64,000 bases of DNA from Halothermothrix orenii H 168 (GTDB taxonomy: Bacteria; Bacillota; Halanaerobiia; Halanaerobiales; Halothermotrichaceae), in the NCBI RefSeq assembly GCF_000020485.1, contig NC_011899.1:1830501-1894500 (forward strand), written 5' to 3'. This document shows, in pieces, positions 44,040 to 52,421 of this stretch. The translations under genes were made by a program, and so were the position numbers. Below the pieces are notes generated by a model. The model did no database searches. It was not told the DNA's origin and saw only the letters and a list, made by a program, of their open reading frames with translations. Every line of letters starts with the position of its first letter. Within the stretch, counting starts at the first letter, position 1.

Positions 44040-45179
44040 CTAAATATACAATTTGCCCTTTTTCAAAACAAGTTCTGCAGTTCTCCTCACGGCACCAGGC
44101 CTTCCCAGTTTATTTTTGACATATTCCAGGTCCCTTTTTATGCTTTTAATAAGATAGGGTTTACTCATGAAATTTGTAATTTCCCGATAAATATTGTCAG
44201 CGGTAACATCCTGCTGGAGCAATTCCGGTACAATCTCCCGGTCAGCAATAATATTGGGGAGGCCTATGTAGTCAAGGTTAACCAGTAATTTTCCTAGGTG
44301 ATAGGTAGACCAGCTCGTCCGGTAAACGATGACCATAGGGGTTCCGATTATTGTCGCTTCAAGGGTAGCAGTACCTGAAGCAACCACCAGGAAATCAGAA
44401 GCCTTCATTACCTCATAATTGGCCCCTTCAACCACCTTGAGTACCAATTTATACCGGGAGGCCATTTCAACAATTTTATCCCGGTCAATCCCTGGAGCTA
44501 CGGGAATAACAAATTGAAAATCACCCTTTTCCTTCTTTAACCGTTCTGCTGCCTTCAACATCTCAGGGAGAAGGTATTCCACTTCCTGTTTCCGGCTTCC
44601 CGGCATTAACCCGATAATGGGTTTTTCCCCATCAAGCTCCAGTTTTCTACATATTTCATCTTTAGACTCCTCGACATTAACCATATCTAACAGGGGATGT
44701 CCAACAAAATGAACCTCAGCCCCGGCTTCCCGGTATACTTTTTCTTCCATAGGAAAGACTGACGCAATAACCGCCCGGGCCCTCGCCATTTTCCGGGCCC
44801 GACGTTTCCCCCAGACCCATGCCGAAGGACTAAAATAACTGACAGTGGGGATTTTTTTTCGTTTGGTAATCCGGGCCATCTTTATATTAAAACCTGAATA
44901 ATCCACCAGTAAAGCTACATCAGGTTTTTCCCGCTCCAGGGCCTTTTTCATCATTTTCAAATGATCCCGGTGCTGTCTGTAGTTCTTCAGAGCCTCACTA
45001 AAACCGATGGTGCTTATATCGGTCGGATCAACAAGAACCTCAACCCCTGCTTCCCGGAGGCATTTTGACCCCATACCAAAAAACCGGGTTTCAGGGGCTA
45101 ATTTTTTAATTTCCCGGACCACCCTGGCTGCATGCATATCACCAGAGACTTCTCCGGCTACTACCATTATTTTGCCCAA
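44040..45179 (-). CDS. lpxB: Lipid-A-disaccharide synthase
   Basis: LpxB joins UDP-diacyl-glucosamine to lipid X, making the lipid A disaccharide. The 379-residue length is standard. Seen: the N-terminal hallmark VVAGEVSGDMHAARVVREIK, then FFGMGSKCLREAGVE, SPSAWVWGKRRARKMA, IGLMPGSRKQEVEYLLPEM and the C-terminal SGTATLEATIIGTPMVIVYR. It is a peripheral inner-membrane GT19 enzyme. Direct neighbour of lpxI, which makes its lipid X substrate, 15 bases away. Confidence 0.96.
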   Translation of the reverse strand: MGKIMVVAGEVSGDMHAARVVREIKKLAPETRFFGMGSKCLREAGVEVLVDPTDISTIGFSEALKNYRQHRDHLKMMKKALEREKPDVALLVDYSGFNIKMARITKRKKIPTVSYFSPSAWVWGKRRARKMARARAVIASVFPMEEKVYREAGAEVHFVGHPLLDMVNVEESKDEICRKLELDGEKPIIGLMPGSRKQEVEYLLPEMLKAAERLKKEKGDFQFVIPVAPGIDRDKIVEMASRYKLVLKVVEGANYEVMKASDFLVVASGTATLEATIIGTPMVIVYRTSWSTYHLGKLLVNLDYIGLPNIIADREIVPELLQQDVTADNIYREITNFMSKPYLIKSIKRDLEYVKNKLGRPGAVRRTAELVLKKGKLYI

Positions 45180-45194
45180 AGATTACTCACCACC

Positions 45195-46013
45195 TTATTC
45201 AGGGGAGGCAGACTCTAAAGCCATAACGGTAATTCCACTGGCCTCCGCCGTTTCAATAAATTCTTCCCTGTCGACAATAAATGTTTTACCGGCCTCAATA
45301 ACTAAACCCCGGGCCTTAATTTTTATAAGATTCCTGAGGGTGGTTAATCCCACCGTCGGAATATCAAACCTGAAATCCTGATTGGGCTTGCTCACCTTGG
45401 CCATGGTAGCCCCGGCTCCACCCAGCTCCCCGGCCCGTTTTATAGCCTGATCGGTTCCTTCAATAGCCTCAACAGCCAGAACCGCTCTATTTTTGACGAG
45501 GACAGTCTGCCCGATATCAAGCCCTCCAATACCACGGGCCAGTTTGAAAGCATATTTCATATCTTCCAGAAGGGAATCATCCGGGGTTTTAGAGGTTACC
45601 GGTCCCGGAGTTGGGAACAAGTCTTCTATAAAAGTGGACTGTTTTAAGACCTCTATCCCTTCCTTTTTTAGTTCATTAACTATTCCTAAAAGAATGCTAT
45701 CATCATTCAATTCCCTGAGGTTTGCCAGCATCTGTTGCATTCTTGCATCCAACCGGGTTTTACCAAAAAGCCTGGTCTTATTAACCTTCCCGATCATTAC
45801 CACTTTACTTATATCATTCTCTATTAAAATATTAATAAGGTTATCAAATGCACCGACATTAACCGGTTTTATAACCTTAGCTATATTTTTCAAACCTTCA
45901 TCAGCCTCTTCGATAATGGGGAAGGCATAAACATCATGTCCCCGGTCCCGCGCACTTGCAGCCCAGATGGCAGGCAATTTACCCCTGCCGGCAATTAAAC
46001 CTATTTTTGACAT
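45195..46013 (-). CDS. lpxI: UDP-2,3-diacylglucosamine pyrophosphatase LpxI
   Basis: LpxI (DUF1009) cleaves UDP-2,3-diacylglucosamine to lipid X and UMP, replacing LpxH. Seen: KIGLIAGRGKLPAIWAASAR at the N-terminus and, in the C-terminal catalytic domain, LAVEAIEGTDQAIKRAGELG followed by KVSKPNQDFRFDIPTVGLTT. Length 272 residues from the ATG at 46013, which follows GGTGG by about 6 bases; a TTG eight codons earlier lacks support. It lies between lpxA and lpxB. No LpxH homologue is present in the window. Confidence 0.94.
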   Translation of the reverse strand: MSKIGLIAGRGKLPAIWAASARDRGHDVYAFPIIEEADEGLKNIAKVIKPVNVGAFDNLINILIENDISKVVMIGKVNKTRLFGKTRLDARMQQMLANLRELNDDSILLGIVNELKKEGIEVLKQSTFIEDLFPTPGPVTSKTPDDSLLEDMKYAFKLARGIGGLDIGQTVLVKNRAVLAVEAIEGTDQAIKRAGELGGAGATMAKVSKPNQDFRFDIPTVGLTTLRNLIKIKARGLVIEAGKTFIVDREEFIETAEASGITVMALESASPE

Positions 46014-46027
46014 CTTTGACCACCCAC

Positions 46028-46804
46028 CTAACGGCAAATCCCGCGCTGGGCATTACGTAAAAACCTTAAAAAGTGTTCAATTTCTTCACTGGCATCCAGT
46101 TCCTGATCCATCTTTTCAATGGCCTGGGAAGTATTGAGATTGGAACGGTAGAGAATTTTATAGGCCCTTTTAATTTCCTGTCTCAAATCAGGGTCAACCC
46201 CATTTCTCCGCAGGCCAACTACATTGATACCATTAACCCGGGCCGGATGTCCATCAACAAGAATATATGGAGGCACATCTTTAACAACCTTGGAATGGGC
46301 CCCGACCATGGCCATTTTTCCGACTCTTACAAACTGATGAACCCCGGTCAAACCAGACATAACAACATAGTCCTCTATAATAACATGCCCGGCCAGATTG
46401 GTAGCATTGGACATAATTATATGGTTTCCGAGTTGACAGTCATGGGCTACATGGCAATAAGCCATTATCAGGTTATTATTACCAATCCTGGTCTCGCCGC
46501 CCCCCTCTTCGGTACCCCGGTGAATGGTTACATTTTCCCTGATTATATTGTTATCTCCAATAAATAGATAGCTTTTTTCTCCTTTAAATTTCATATCCTG
46601 GGGTTCTAGACCAATAGAAGCCCCGTGGAAGATTTGATTATTCTTGCCAATGGTTGTCCAGCCTTCAACGACAACATGGGGGCCTATTTTGGTCCCCTCA
46701 CCGATTTCAACATTTTCTCCAATTATAGAATATGGCCCGATCTCAACATTTTTGCCGATTTTGGCACCGGGATGCACAATGGCAGTCTCATGAATCTTGG
46801 CCAT
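46028..46804 (-). CDS. lpxA: UDP-N-acetylglucosamine acyltransferase
   Basis: LpxA starts lipid A synthesis by adding a hydroxyacyl chain to UDP-GlcNAc. The 258-residue left-handed beta-helix begins AKIHETAIVHPGAKIGKNVE and keeps hexapeptide repeats to about residue 185. The catalytic His is in MAYCHVAHDCQLGNH. The C-terminal helical part has GLRRNGVDPDLRQEIKRAYK. The ATG at 46804 matches the family start, although its nearest site (GAAGGA) is 12 bases away; a GTG or TTG up to 14 codons upstream cannot be excluded. It is nine bases after fabZ. Confidence 0.95.
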   Translation of the reverse strand: MAKIHETAIVHPGAKIGKNVEIGPYSIIGENVEIGEGTKIGPHVVVEGWTTIGKNNQIFHGASIGLEPQDMKFKGEKSYLFIGDNNIIRENVTIHRGTEEGGGETRIGNNNLIMAYCHVAHDCQLGNHIIMSNATNLAGHVIIEDYVVMSGLTGVHQFVRVGKMAMVGAHSKVVKDVPPYILVDGHPARVNGINVVGLRRNGVDPDLRQEIKRAYKILYRSNLNTSQAIEKMDQELDASEEIEHFLRFLRNAQRGICR

Positions 46805-46854
46805 ATGAAGAAGTTTTCCTTCATGCTTAGGTTTCACACCTACCAAGCCCCTTT

Positions 46855-47286
46855 CTACTTATCATTTATAGCAAACATTAATTCAGCCTCAGCTGCTAAT
46901 TCATCCTCAACAAAACCTTTAGCTGCAATCTTGCCGATTCTACCTCTTAACTTAATAACCTCAGCCTCAATCCTTAATCTGTCACCCGGTACAACGTTGC
47001 GCCGAAATCTGGCTTTATCTATCCCGGCAAAGAGAGGAATCTTTTCCTCATCATCATCAACACTATACATCATTAAAAAGCCACCCACCTGGGCCATCGC
47101 TTCAATTATAAGGACACCAGGCATAATTGGATGTCCGGGATAATGTCCCTGAAAAAATTCTTCATTTACTGTTACATTTTTAAAACCAACTACTTTTTTA
47201 CCAGGCTCTAACTCTGTAATTCTATCAACCAGCAAGAAAGGGAACCGGTGTGGTAGTATATTTTTAATATCCTGGATATACATCAT
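46855..47286 (-). CDS. fabZ: 3-hydroxyacyl-ACP dehydratase FabZ
   Basis: A 143-residue hot-dog-fold dehydratase for fatty-acid elongation. Seen: [20 protein letters not shown], the catalytic His in [20 protein letters not shown] with Glu in the same stretch, and [20 protein letters not shown]. fabZ often lies next to lpxA and lpxC because both routes draw on 3-hydroxyacyl-ACP. The start overlaps the lpxC stop by four bases (ATGA). Unlike in Bacteroidetes, FabZ and LpxC are separate proteins. Confidence 0.96.
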   Translation of the reverse strand: MMYIQDIKNILPHRFPFLLVDRITELEPGKKVVGFKNVTVNEEFFQGHYPGHPIMPGVLIIEAMAQVGGFLMMYSVDDDEEKIPLFAGIDKARFRRNVVPGDRLRIEAEVIKLRGRIGKIAAKGFVEDELAAEAELMFAINDK

Positions 47287-48149
47287 ACTCGTTCACTCTC
47301 CTGTATAAGTTTTTTATTAATCTCCTGAGCTAATTCAACGTGTAAGGAATGGCCTGACCTGACGGTTATTATATGTCCCGAAACAAATCCATTTAAAGCC
47401 ATATCACCTATTACATCCAGAATCTTATGCCTGACAAATTCATTAGAAAACCTTAAAGGATTTACAGTATCCTCATCTCCGATGAGGACAGCATTCTCAA
47501 GACTGCCACCTAAAGCCAGGCCCCTTCTATGTAGAGCCTCTACTTCCCTTTCAAAACCAAATGTCCTGGCCGGAGCAATCTCCTCTTCAAAGGAATTTTC
47601 ACCTTTATCAAACTCAAAAAACTGGGTCCCAATAACCTTGTGGTCATAATCAAGGGTATAACTTATTTTAAACCCATCATAGGGTAAAATGACCATATAC
47701 ATATGACCCCTTTTTACCCAGACAGGCTCATCAATCACCCATATTTTTCTGGGTGAACTCAATTCTCTGATACCTGCTTTTTTAAGCAATTTCAGATAGG
47801 GAAGGGCACTCCCATCCATAACAGGTGTTTCTGGCGCATCAATTTCAACAATAACATTATCTATTTCCAGGGCCCACAGGGCGGCCATTAAATGCTCAAT
47901 TGTATGAACCTTAGGAGAATCACTATCTTTAGAAAGGCCAATACTGGTACATCTCCTGGTTGATACAACCTGCCATGGCTCAGCCTTGATCTCCGGGTTA
48001 TCTGGCAAATCAACTCTTTTGAAGACTACTCCCGTATCTTCACCGGCCGGAAGAAACCTGACATTAACTTCTTTACCGGTGTGGAGTGCCGTTCCTGAAG
48101 CCTTAACAGGTTTTTCTATAGTTTGCTGTAAATTACCATCAATAAACAT
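47283..48149 (-). CDS. lpxC: UDP-3-O-acyl-N-acetylglucosamine deacetylase
   Basis: LpxC is the zinc deacetylase and committed step of lipid A synthesis. Length 288 residues. Seen: the zinc His in [19 protein letters not shown], the substrate block [34 protein letters not shown] (His and Asp ligands) and the catalytic His in [14 protein letters not shown]. The N-terminus [20 protein letters not shown] is typical. It leads the lpxC-fabZ-lpxA-lpxI-lpxB run, 72 bases after the ABC ATPase gene. Confidence 0.97.
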   Translation of the reverse strand: MFIDGNLQQTIEKPVKASGTALHTGKEVNVRFLPAGEDTGVVFKRVDLPDNPEIKAEPWQVVSTRRCTSIGLSKDSDSPKVHTIEHLMAALWALEIDNVIVEIDAPETPVMDGSALPYLKLLKKAGIRELSSPRKIWVIDEPVWVKRGHMYMVILPYDGFKISYTLDYDHKVIGTQFFEFDKGENSFEEEIAPARTFGFEREVEALHRRGLALGGSLENAVLIGDEDTVNPLRFSNEFVRHKILDVIGDMALNGFVSGHIITVRSGHSLHVELAQEINKKLIQESERV

Positions 48150-48221
48150 AGTTCCCTCCCTCCCTTCTGAATATATATTTATTCAAGAGATTATGACAAA
48201 AATCCTGCAAAAATATATTAA

Positions 48222-48956
48222 TTAATAGTAATTTATGATGCTTTTATACTTTTTTCCTATCCATGATACCGGTGACTCAAGAACCTCATCGGGTGGCCCG
48301 GACTCAATAAATTTACCTTTGTCCATAAAATATATTTTATCGGCCACCCGGCGGGCAAAAGCTACCTGGTGAGTTACAATAATCATGGTAGTCTGCTTTT
48401 TCTGGCGGACAATTTCTTCCAGAACATCGAGGACTTCAGTAACCAGAATAGGGTCCAAGGAAGCTGTCGGTTCATCCATCAAAATTAAATCAGGTTCCAT
48501 AACAAGGGCCCTTGCTATCCCGACCCGTTGCTTTTCACCACCGCTGAGATTTTTCACCTCAGTGTCTGCCAGCTCCTTAAGGCCAACATCCTTCAGGGCC
48601 AGTCTCGCCTTATCCTCAGCTTCTTTGATACTAAAACCTTTTTTTATCAGGCCCAGGGCTACATTCTGCCTGACCTTAAGCCTGTCTATCAAATTAAAAT
48701 GCTGAAAGACAAAACCAATATTCTGACGAACCTCTTCCATGTCTCCTTCACTGAGTTTATGGAGGGGTGTTCCCTTAAAATATACTTCCCCTCCGTCAGG
48801 TTCGACAAGCCTGTTTATACAGCGGATAAAAGTAGATTTGCCACACCCACTCGGGCCCATAATGGCAATAATTTCACCCGGGCGGGCCTGTAAATTAACA
48901 CCATTTAATATCATATCACTGCCGTATTGTTTTTTCAAATTAATTACTTCCAGCAT
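48222..48956 (-). CDS. ABC transporter ATPase, polar-amino-acid (GlnQ) subfamily
   Basis: A 244-residue ABC ATPase. Walker A GPSGCGKSTFIRCINRL, Q-loop FVFQHFNLIDRL, signature LSGGEKQRVGIARALV, Walker B LILMDEPTASLDP, and His switch IVTHQVAFAR. The sequence resembles polar amino-acid uptake ATPases, but no substrate-binding protein or normal permease is nearby. The only partner is the large membrane protein at 49127-51481. Being embedded between lipid A and Lpt genes suggests envelope lipid or glycolipid traffic; that is inference. The ATG follows GGGGGATAAAATA. Confidence 0.85.
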   Translation of the reverse strand: MLEVINLKKQYGSDMILNGVNLQARPGEIIAIMGPSGCGKSTFIRCINRLVEPDGGEVYFKGTPLHKLSEGDMEEVRQNIGFVFQHFNLIDRLKVRQNVALGLIKKGFSIKEAEDKARLALKDVGLKELADTEVKNLSGGEKQRVGIARALVMEPDLILMDEPTASLDPILVTEVLDVLEEIVRQKKQTTMIIVTHQVAFARRVADKIYFMDKGKFIESGPPDEVLESPVSWIGKKYKSIINYY

Positions 48957-49050
48957 TATTTTATCCCCCTGTTATATATTTAAATTCCATATATAATTAT
49001 AAATTTCATACTAACGATTGATTTTCAAATTTTAAGCGGTTTTCAAATTC

Positions 49051-49093
49051 GTCAGCCAGTTTGACGGCCATAAAAAACCAATTAAGAAAGACC
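49051..49093 (-). repeat. Intergenic 3' repeat, copy R6
   Basis: Plus-strand anchors are GTCA at 49051 and AAAGACC at 49087, here 36 bases apart, with CCAGTTTGACGGCCATAAAA between. It lies 34 bases beyond the stop of the large permease gene. Confidence 0.55.
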
Positions 49094-49126
49094 TGATAAT
49101 TATTGTGAACCGGAAACAAAATAGCC

Positions 49127-51481
49127 TTACTTAAATATCATTTTAGGGAGGTTTAATAAATATAGTAAACCCGGTTTACCCGACGGAATAATTATTTCAT
49201 GCATAATCCCGGCTGGAGAAAAGCCGAGGGCCTTACCCGCTTCCCACTCTTCTTTTTTTACCGGGTTTAACATCCCGGAGAGAAGGGCCATTATTAGCCC
49301 GATAACCCCACCTATCAAAAACTCAATATTAAAGTTAAGGTAGGGGAAATTGATCCTGCTCAAAAGGCAGATCAGGCTAAAGGTAAGTCCACCAACAACA
49401 AAACTGTAGACATATCCCCGTCCTCCATTTAATTTAATTACACTGACTATCAGGGTCTGGTCAAGCATCATTACCAGGAGGGTAAAAATCAAAGCTATTA
49501 TTGTTGAAATAACAGCCTTAACCTGGCTTAATATCCTAAATAACTCTCCCCGGGGATTGGGCTGTAAAATACCTGATTCCATTTCGAAAAAGCTTACCGA
49601 GGGATTATTAACTATACCCTTTACCTCTTCCCTCAATTCCTGGTTTTTATAATTACCACTGACTAAAAGCTGAATCTGGTCTCCGGGTATCACCTGCCCG
49701 GCCAGGTAACTATCGATTAACTCTATTGTTTCGACAATCTCCTTATCCTCCATCTCCGGTAAGGAATTTTGAATATAGGTCAGCTGTTCCATAATTACAG
49801 GGATCTGGCCGTTTTTTAACTCAACCATTAAATCCCGGACAGATGTCAGGTTATTCTCTATATTTGCAGTATCAATAACCCGGGCTGATTCTTCTATTTT
49901 ACTGGCAATCTCACCGATATCATCATAATTTACATTATCATTCAGGGTATTCTCAACCTTCAGTAATGACTTTATTTTATCCTGCCAGGTATCTATTGAA
50001 GCCACCATCGAATTATTTCCGTCTATCTGCCTAGAGATTAAATCGTAATTTTGATCCAGGGTGGTAGAAAGCTTAAGAAAGAGGTTTTTTAAATCATTAA
50101 GTTCATTATATAGATTATTCCTGGGAACAAAAACAAGTTTTTCTTCAATCAGGCCCGCTATCTCCTTTAACTGGTTACTGGTAGTTATAAGTTCGGTTTT
50201 AATATTTTCAAGGTCACCTATATTTCTCTCAATATCGTCAAGAACGGCAAGCAGGTCATAAAGAAAAACGGTCAATCCTTCTTTTCTCCATTCATCCAGG
50301 GTTTTATTGAGTTTACGACTGGTTTCTTCAACCCGGGCCAGGCCTTCATTAATATTCTTCAGGTCTTTACCGATACGATCACTGTGGGTTATTAACTCTT
50401 CACTCTGCTCCAGAAACGAATTTAGCCTCGGGGTAATTTCATTAAGGCTTTCCAGGGCTTCAGCCAGATCCTGTCTGGGGTTATTAATCCTACCCTGACC
50501 AATATAAGTAATCCCATTTTCACTATTATGATAATAAACCTTTAAACTACTTTTGTCAGCAGCAAGGCTCCCATTCTGGACCAGACAGGTAATACGATTA
50601 TCTTTATTATTGATAATCTTTAAAAGAATCTTTTCTCCATCTTTATTCCGGGCAGTTAAGATCCCCCCGACAGAGTAGCGGGAACTATCTTCCACTTCAG
50701 AAATAATAACAGTAGTAGCATATGACAAGAGGAAATCTTTCATCTGCTTTAAACTATTTAAAAGAGAAACCCGGTCAGAACTAACAGTACCGGTAACATC
50801 ATATACCTTAATCCCATCTATTTCGTCTTTGATTTTACCTATTATCTTTTTCTTTTTCTTTTCCATGTCCTCGGGATGCTGGTTTAAGGGATAACGAATC
50901 TCAAGGAGTTTATATTCTCCCAGGATACGATTAATTTGTTCTTTAACCCGGGGAACCAGTTCCGGACTTTTAACAATTACGTCAATCCCATTCCCGATGG
51001 GATAAAGAAAATCAATACCTTCTATTTTCTCTATCCGGGGCCTGATAACAGGGAGGGTTTCTCCCCTGAAACCCCTGATTGAAAGCCGCGGTTCTGTTAT
51101 TATATTTTTACTCATAATCCCGGGAATGTCGGAAAAGTATGTGTATATCCTGGAGTAAACCTCCTCTTTTTTAAACTCTTCCGGTATTTTAAGGAGGTAA
51201 TTACTACTCCCGGCCACCCGGGGACCTGCCTTTAAAACAGAGCCCGGCAGGGTCGAATCAACAACTTTTTTTATCTGTTCCAGGGCAATATTTTCTTTAT
51301 CCCCGGACAGGATAAACAGGAGGTCATACTCACCATATTCCCCGATTACACCACTGACCATGTGGGAAAAATAATTTTTGGTAATATATCCTCCGGTAAG
51401 TACAAGAATGGTACCAATAAGTACAGTAATTATAAATAGAACTAGCAGGTCTTTTCTGAAATCGGTTTTTAGTATAAACAT
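49127..51481 (-). CDS. Large ABC permease-like protein with huge extracytoplasmic coiled-coil domain
   Basis: A 784-residue protein I cannot place in a named family. One transmembrane helix at residues about 10-35 leads to an extracytoplasmic region of some 600 residues. Its second half (about 330-590) is coiled-coil (RIGKDLKNINEGLARVEETS; NIGDLENIKTELITTSNQLK). Three more hydrophobic segments follow (about 645-745). The C-terminus carries an ABC-permease EAA-like loop, EWEAGKALGFSPAGIMHEII then IPSGKPG. The EAA loop usually contacts the ATPase, and the ATPase gene is the next gene downstream. The ATG at 51481 is 8 bases after GGGAG. Confidence 0.7.
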   Translation of the reverse strand: MFILKTDFRKDLLVLFIITVLIGTILVLTGGYITKNYFSHMVSGVIGEYGEYDLLFILSGDKENIALEQIKKVVDSTLPGSVLKAGPRVAGSSNYLLKIPEEFKKEEVYSRIYTYFSDIPGIMSKNIITEPRLSIRGFRGETLPVIRPRIEKIEGIDFLYPIGNGIDVIVKSPELVPRVKEQINRILGEYKLLEIRYPLNQHPEDMEKKKKKIIGKIKDEIDGIKVYDVTGTVSSDRVSLLNSLKQMKDFLLSYATTVIISEVEDSSRYSVGGILTARNKDGEKILLKIINNKDNRITCLVQNGSLAADKSSLKVYYHNSENGITYIGQGRINNPRQDLAEALESLNEITPRLNSFLEQSEELITHSDRIGKDLKNINEGLARVEETSRKLNKTLDEWRKEGLTVFLYDLLAVLDDIERNIGDLENIKTELITTSNQLKEIAGLIEEKLVFVPRNNLYNELNDLKNLFLKLSTTLDQNYDLISRQIDGNNSMVASIDTWQDKIKSLLKVENTLNDNVNYDDIGEIASKIEESARVIDTANIENNLTSVRDLMVELKNGQIPVIMEQLTYIQNSLPEMEDKEIVETIELIDSYLAGQVIPGDQIQLLVSGNYKNQELREEVKGIVNNPSVSFFEMESGILQPNPRGELFRILSQVKAVISTIIALIFTLLVMMLDQTLIVSVIKLNGGRGYVYSFVVGGLTFSLICLLSRINFPYLNFNIEFLIGGVIGLIMALLSGMLNPVKKEEWEAGKALGFSPAGIMHEIIIPSGKPGLLYLLNLPKMIFK

Positions 51482-51572
51482 ATCCTCCACTCCCATCCAA
51501 ACCCTATTATACCATCCTATGGAAGGGAGTGTAAATGTTATCCAGCAACCAATTTATGGATATTGGTTGTAT

Positions 51573-52235
51573 CTATTCGGAGGTTATTTTTAGCTCTATT
51601 TCAACTTCTCCTTCGGCCTCAAATTCACCTGTTTCCAGGTTAAAGACCGCTTTTTTGCTCTGAATCCAGTCTCCATCCTTTTCCTGGACCTTTACATCAT
51701 CATACAACTCCAGGGTTTGCTTTTCATCACTGTAGACCGCTCTATCACCCTTTATAACCCGGTTATCATACTTGATAGTTACCCCATTGCGGGCCACAAA
51801 TGAATTATCAGCAGTAGATAATTCAAGATAAGGGGCCTTAAGCTCCATTTCTTTGGGCCCATCTGCCCCTTTTTCTTTAACCTGATAAAATAACTCGACA
51901 TTATCCTCAAAAATATAAATATCTTTATTTAATAAAACTGTCAGCATTTTACTATTGATATCCCCGTCTTTCCGGGTAAGTTTAACCCCACCTTTAAGAA
52001 TGGCCTTCTCTTCTTTTTCGTAATAAGTACCCCGGGGAGCGGTAATTTTATTCTCCCCTTTTATTATGGTAACCCCCCTTGAGAGGAACATCTCCCCTTC
52101 AGAAGATTTATATAACCCTGTTTTAATAGTTACTGTATCCTGAGAAGTATCTGCAGCCAACCCGGTATTACAGGTCACAACCAGGTTAATTACCAGAAGA
52201 AAAGCAATAATAATGCCTGTAGGATATTTCTTCAT
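51573..52235 (-). CDS. Second LptA/OstA-like periplasmic protein
   Basis: A 220-residue exported protein. The signal peptide ends in GLAAD (residues about 1-28). Repeated OstA-type strands follow: ITAPRGTYYEKEEKAILKGG, GDINSKMLTVLLNKDIYIFE, LELSTADNSFVARNGVTIKY and FNLETGEFEAEGEVEIELKI. With a cleavable signal it looks like a free periplasmic LptA, whereas the copy at 42694 looks anchored. It lies between the LptFG-LptD fusion gene and the large permease, so it may bridge either one. OstA-fold proteins are called by pattern, so exact role is inferred. Confidence 0.8.
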   Translation of the reverse strand: MKKYPTGIIIAFLLVINLVVTCNTGLAADTSQDTVTIKTGLYKSSEGEMFLSRGVTIIKGENKITAPRGTYYEKEEKAILKGGVKLTRKDGDINSKMLTVLLNKDIYIFEDNVELFYQVKEKGADGPKEMELKAPYLELSTADNSFVARNGVTIKYDNRVIKGDRAVYSDEKQTLELYDDVKVQEKDGDWIQSKKAVFNLETGEFEAEGEVEIELKITSE

Positions 52236-52421
52236 TTTAAACCCCTTCCTTAAAACCCATTATTATATAAGATTATTACCTGAATTATTATCCCGGACCA
52301 GAACTTATCATGGCTATTACTATATATGCCTGACCGGCTATACTCTAACTTAATAATCAATTTAATAAACATTAAAACTTAATAACAATTAAGTCTTAAA
52401 TATATGCACCAGGATAATTTT

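Noticed and set aside
52291-52305. Possible repeat copy with CCCGGACCAGAA
   Set aside because: The GTTT core and AAAGACC anchor are missing.
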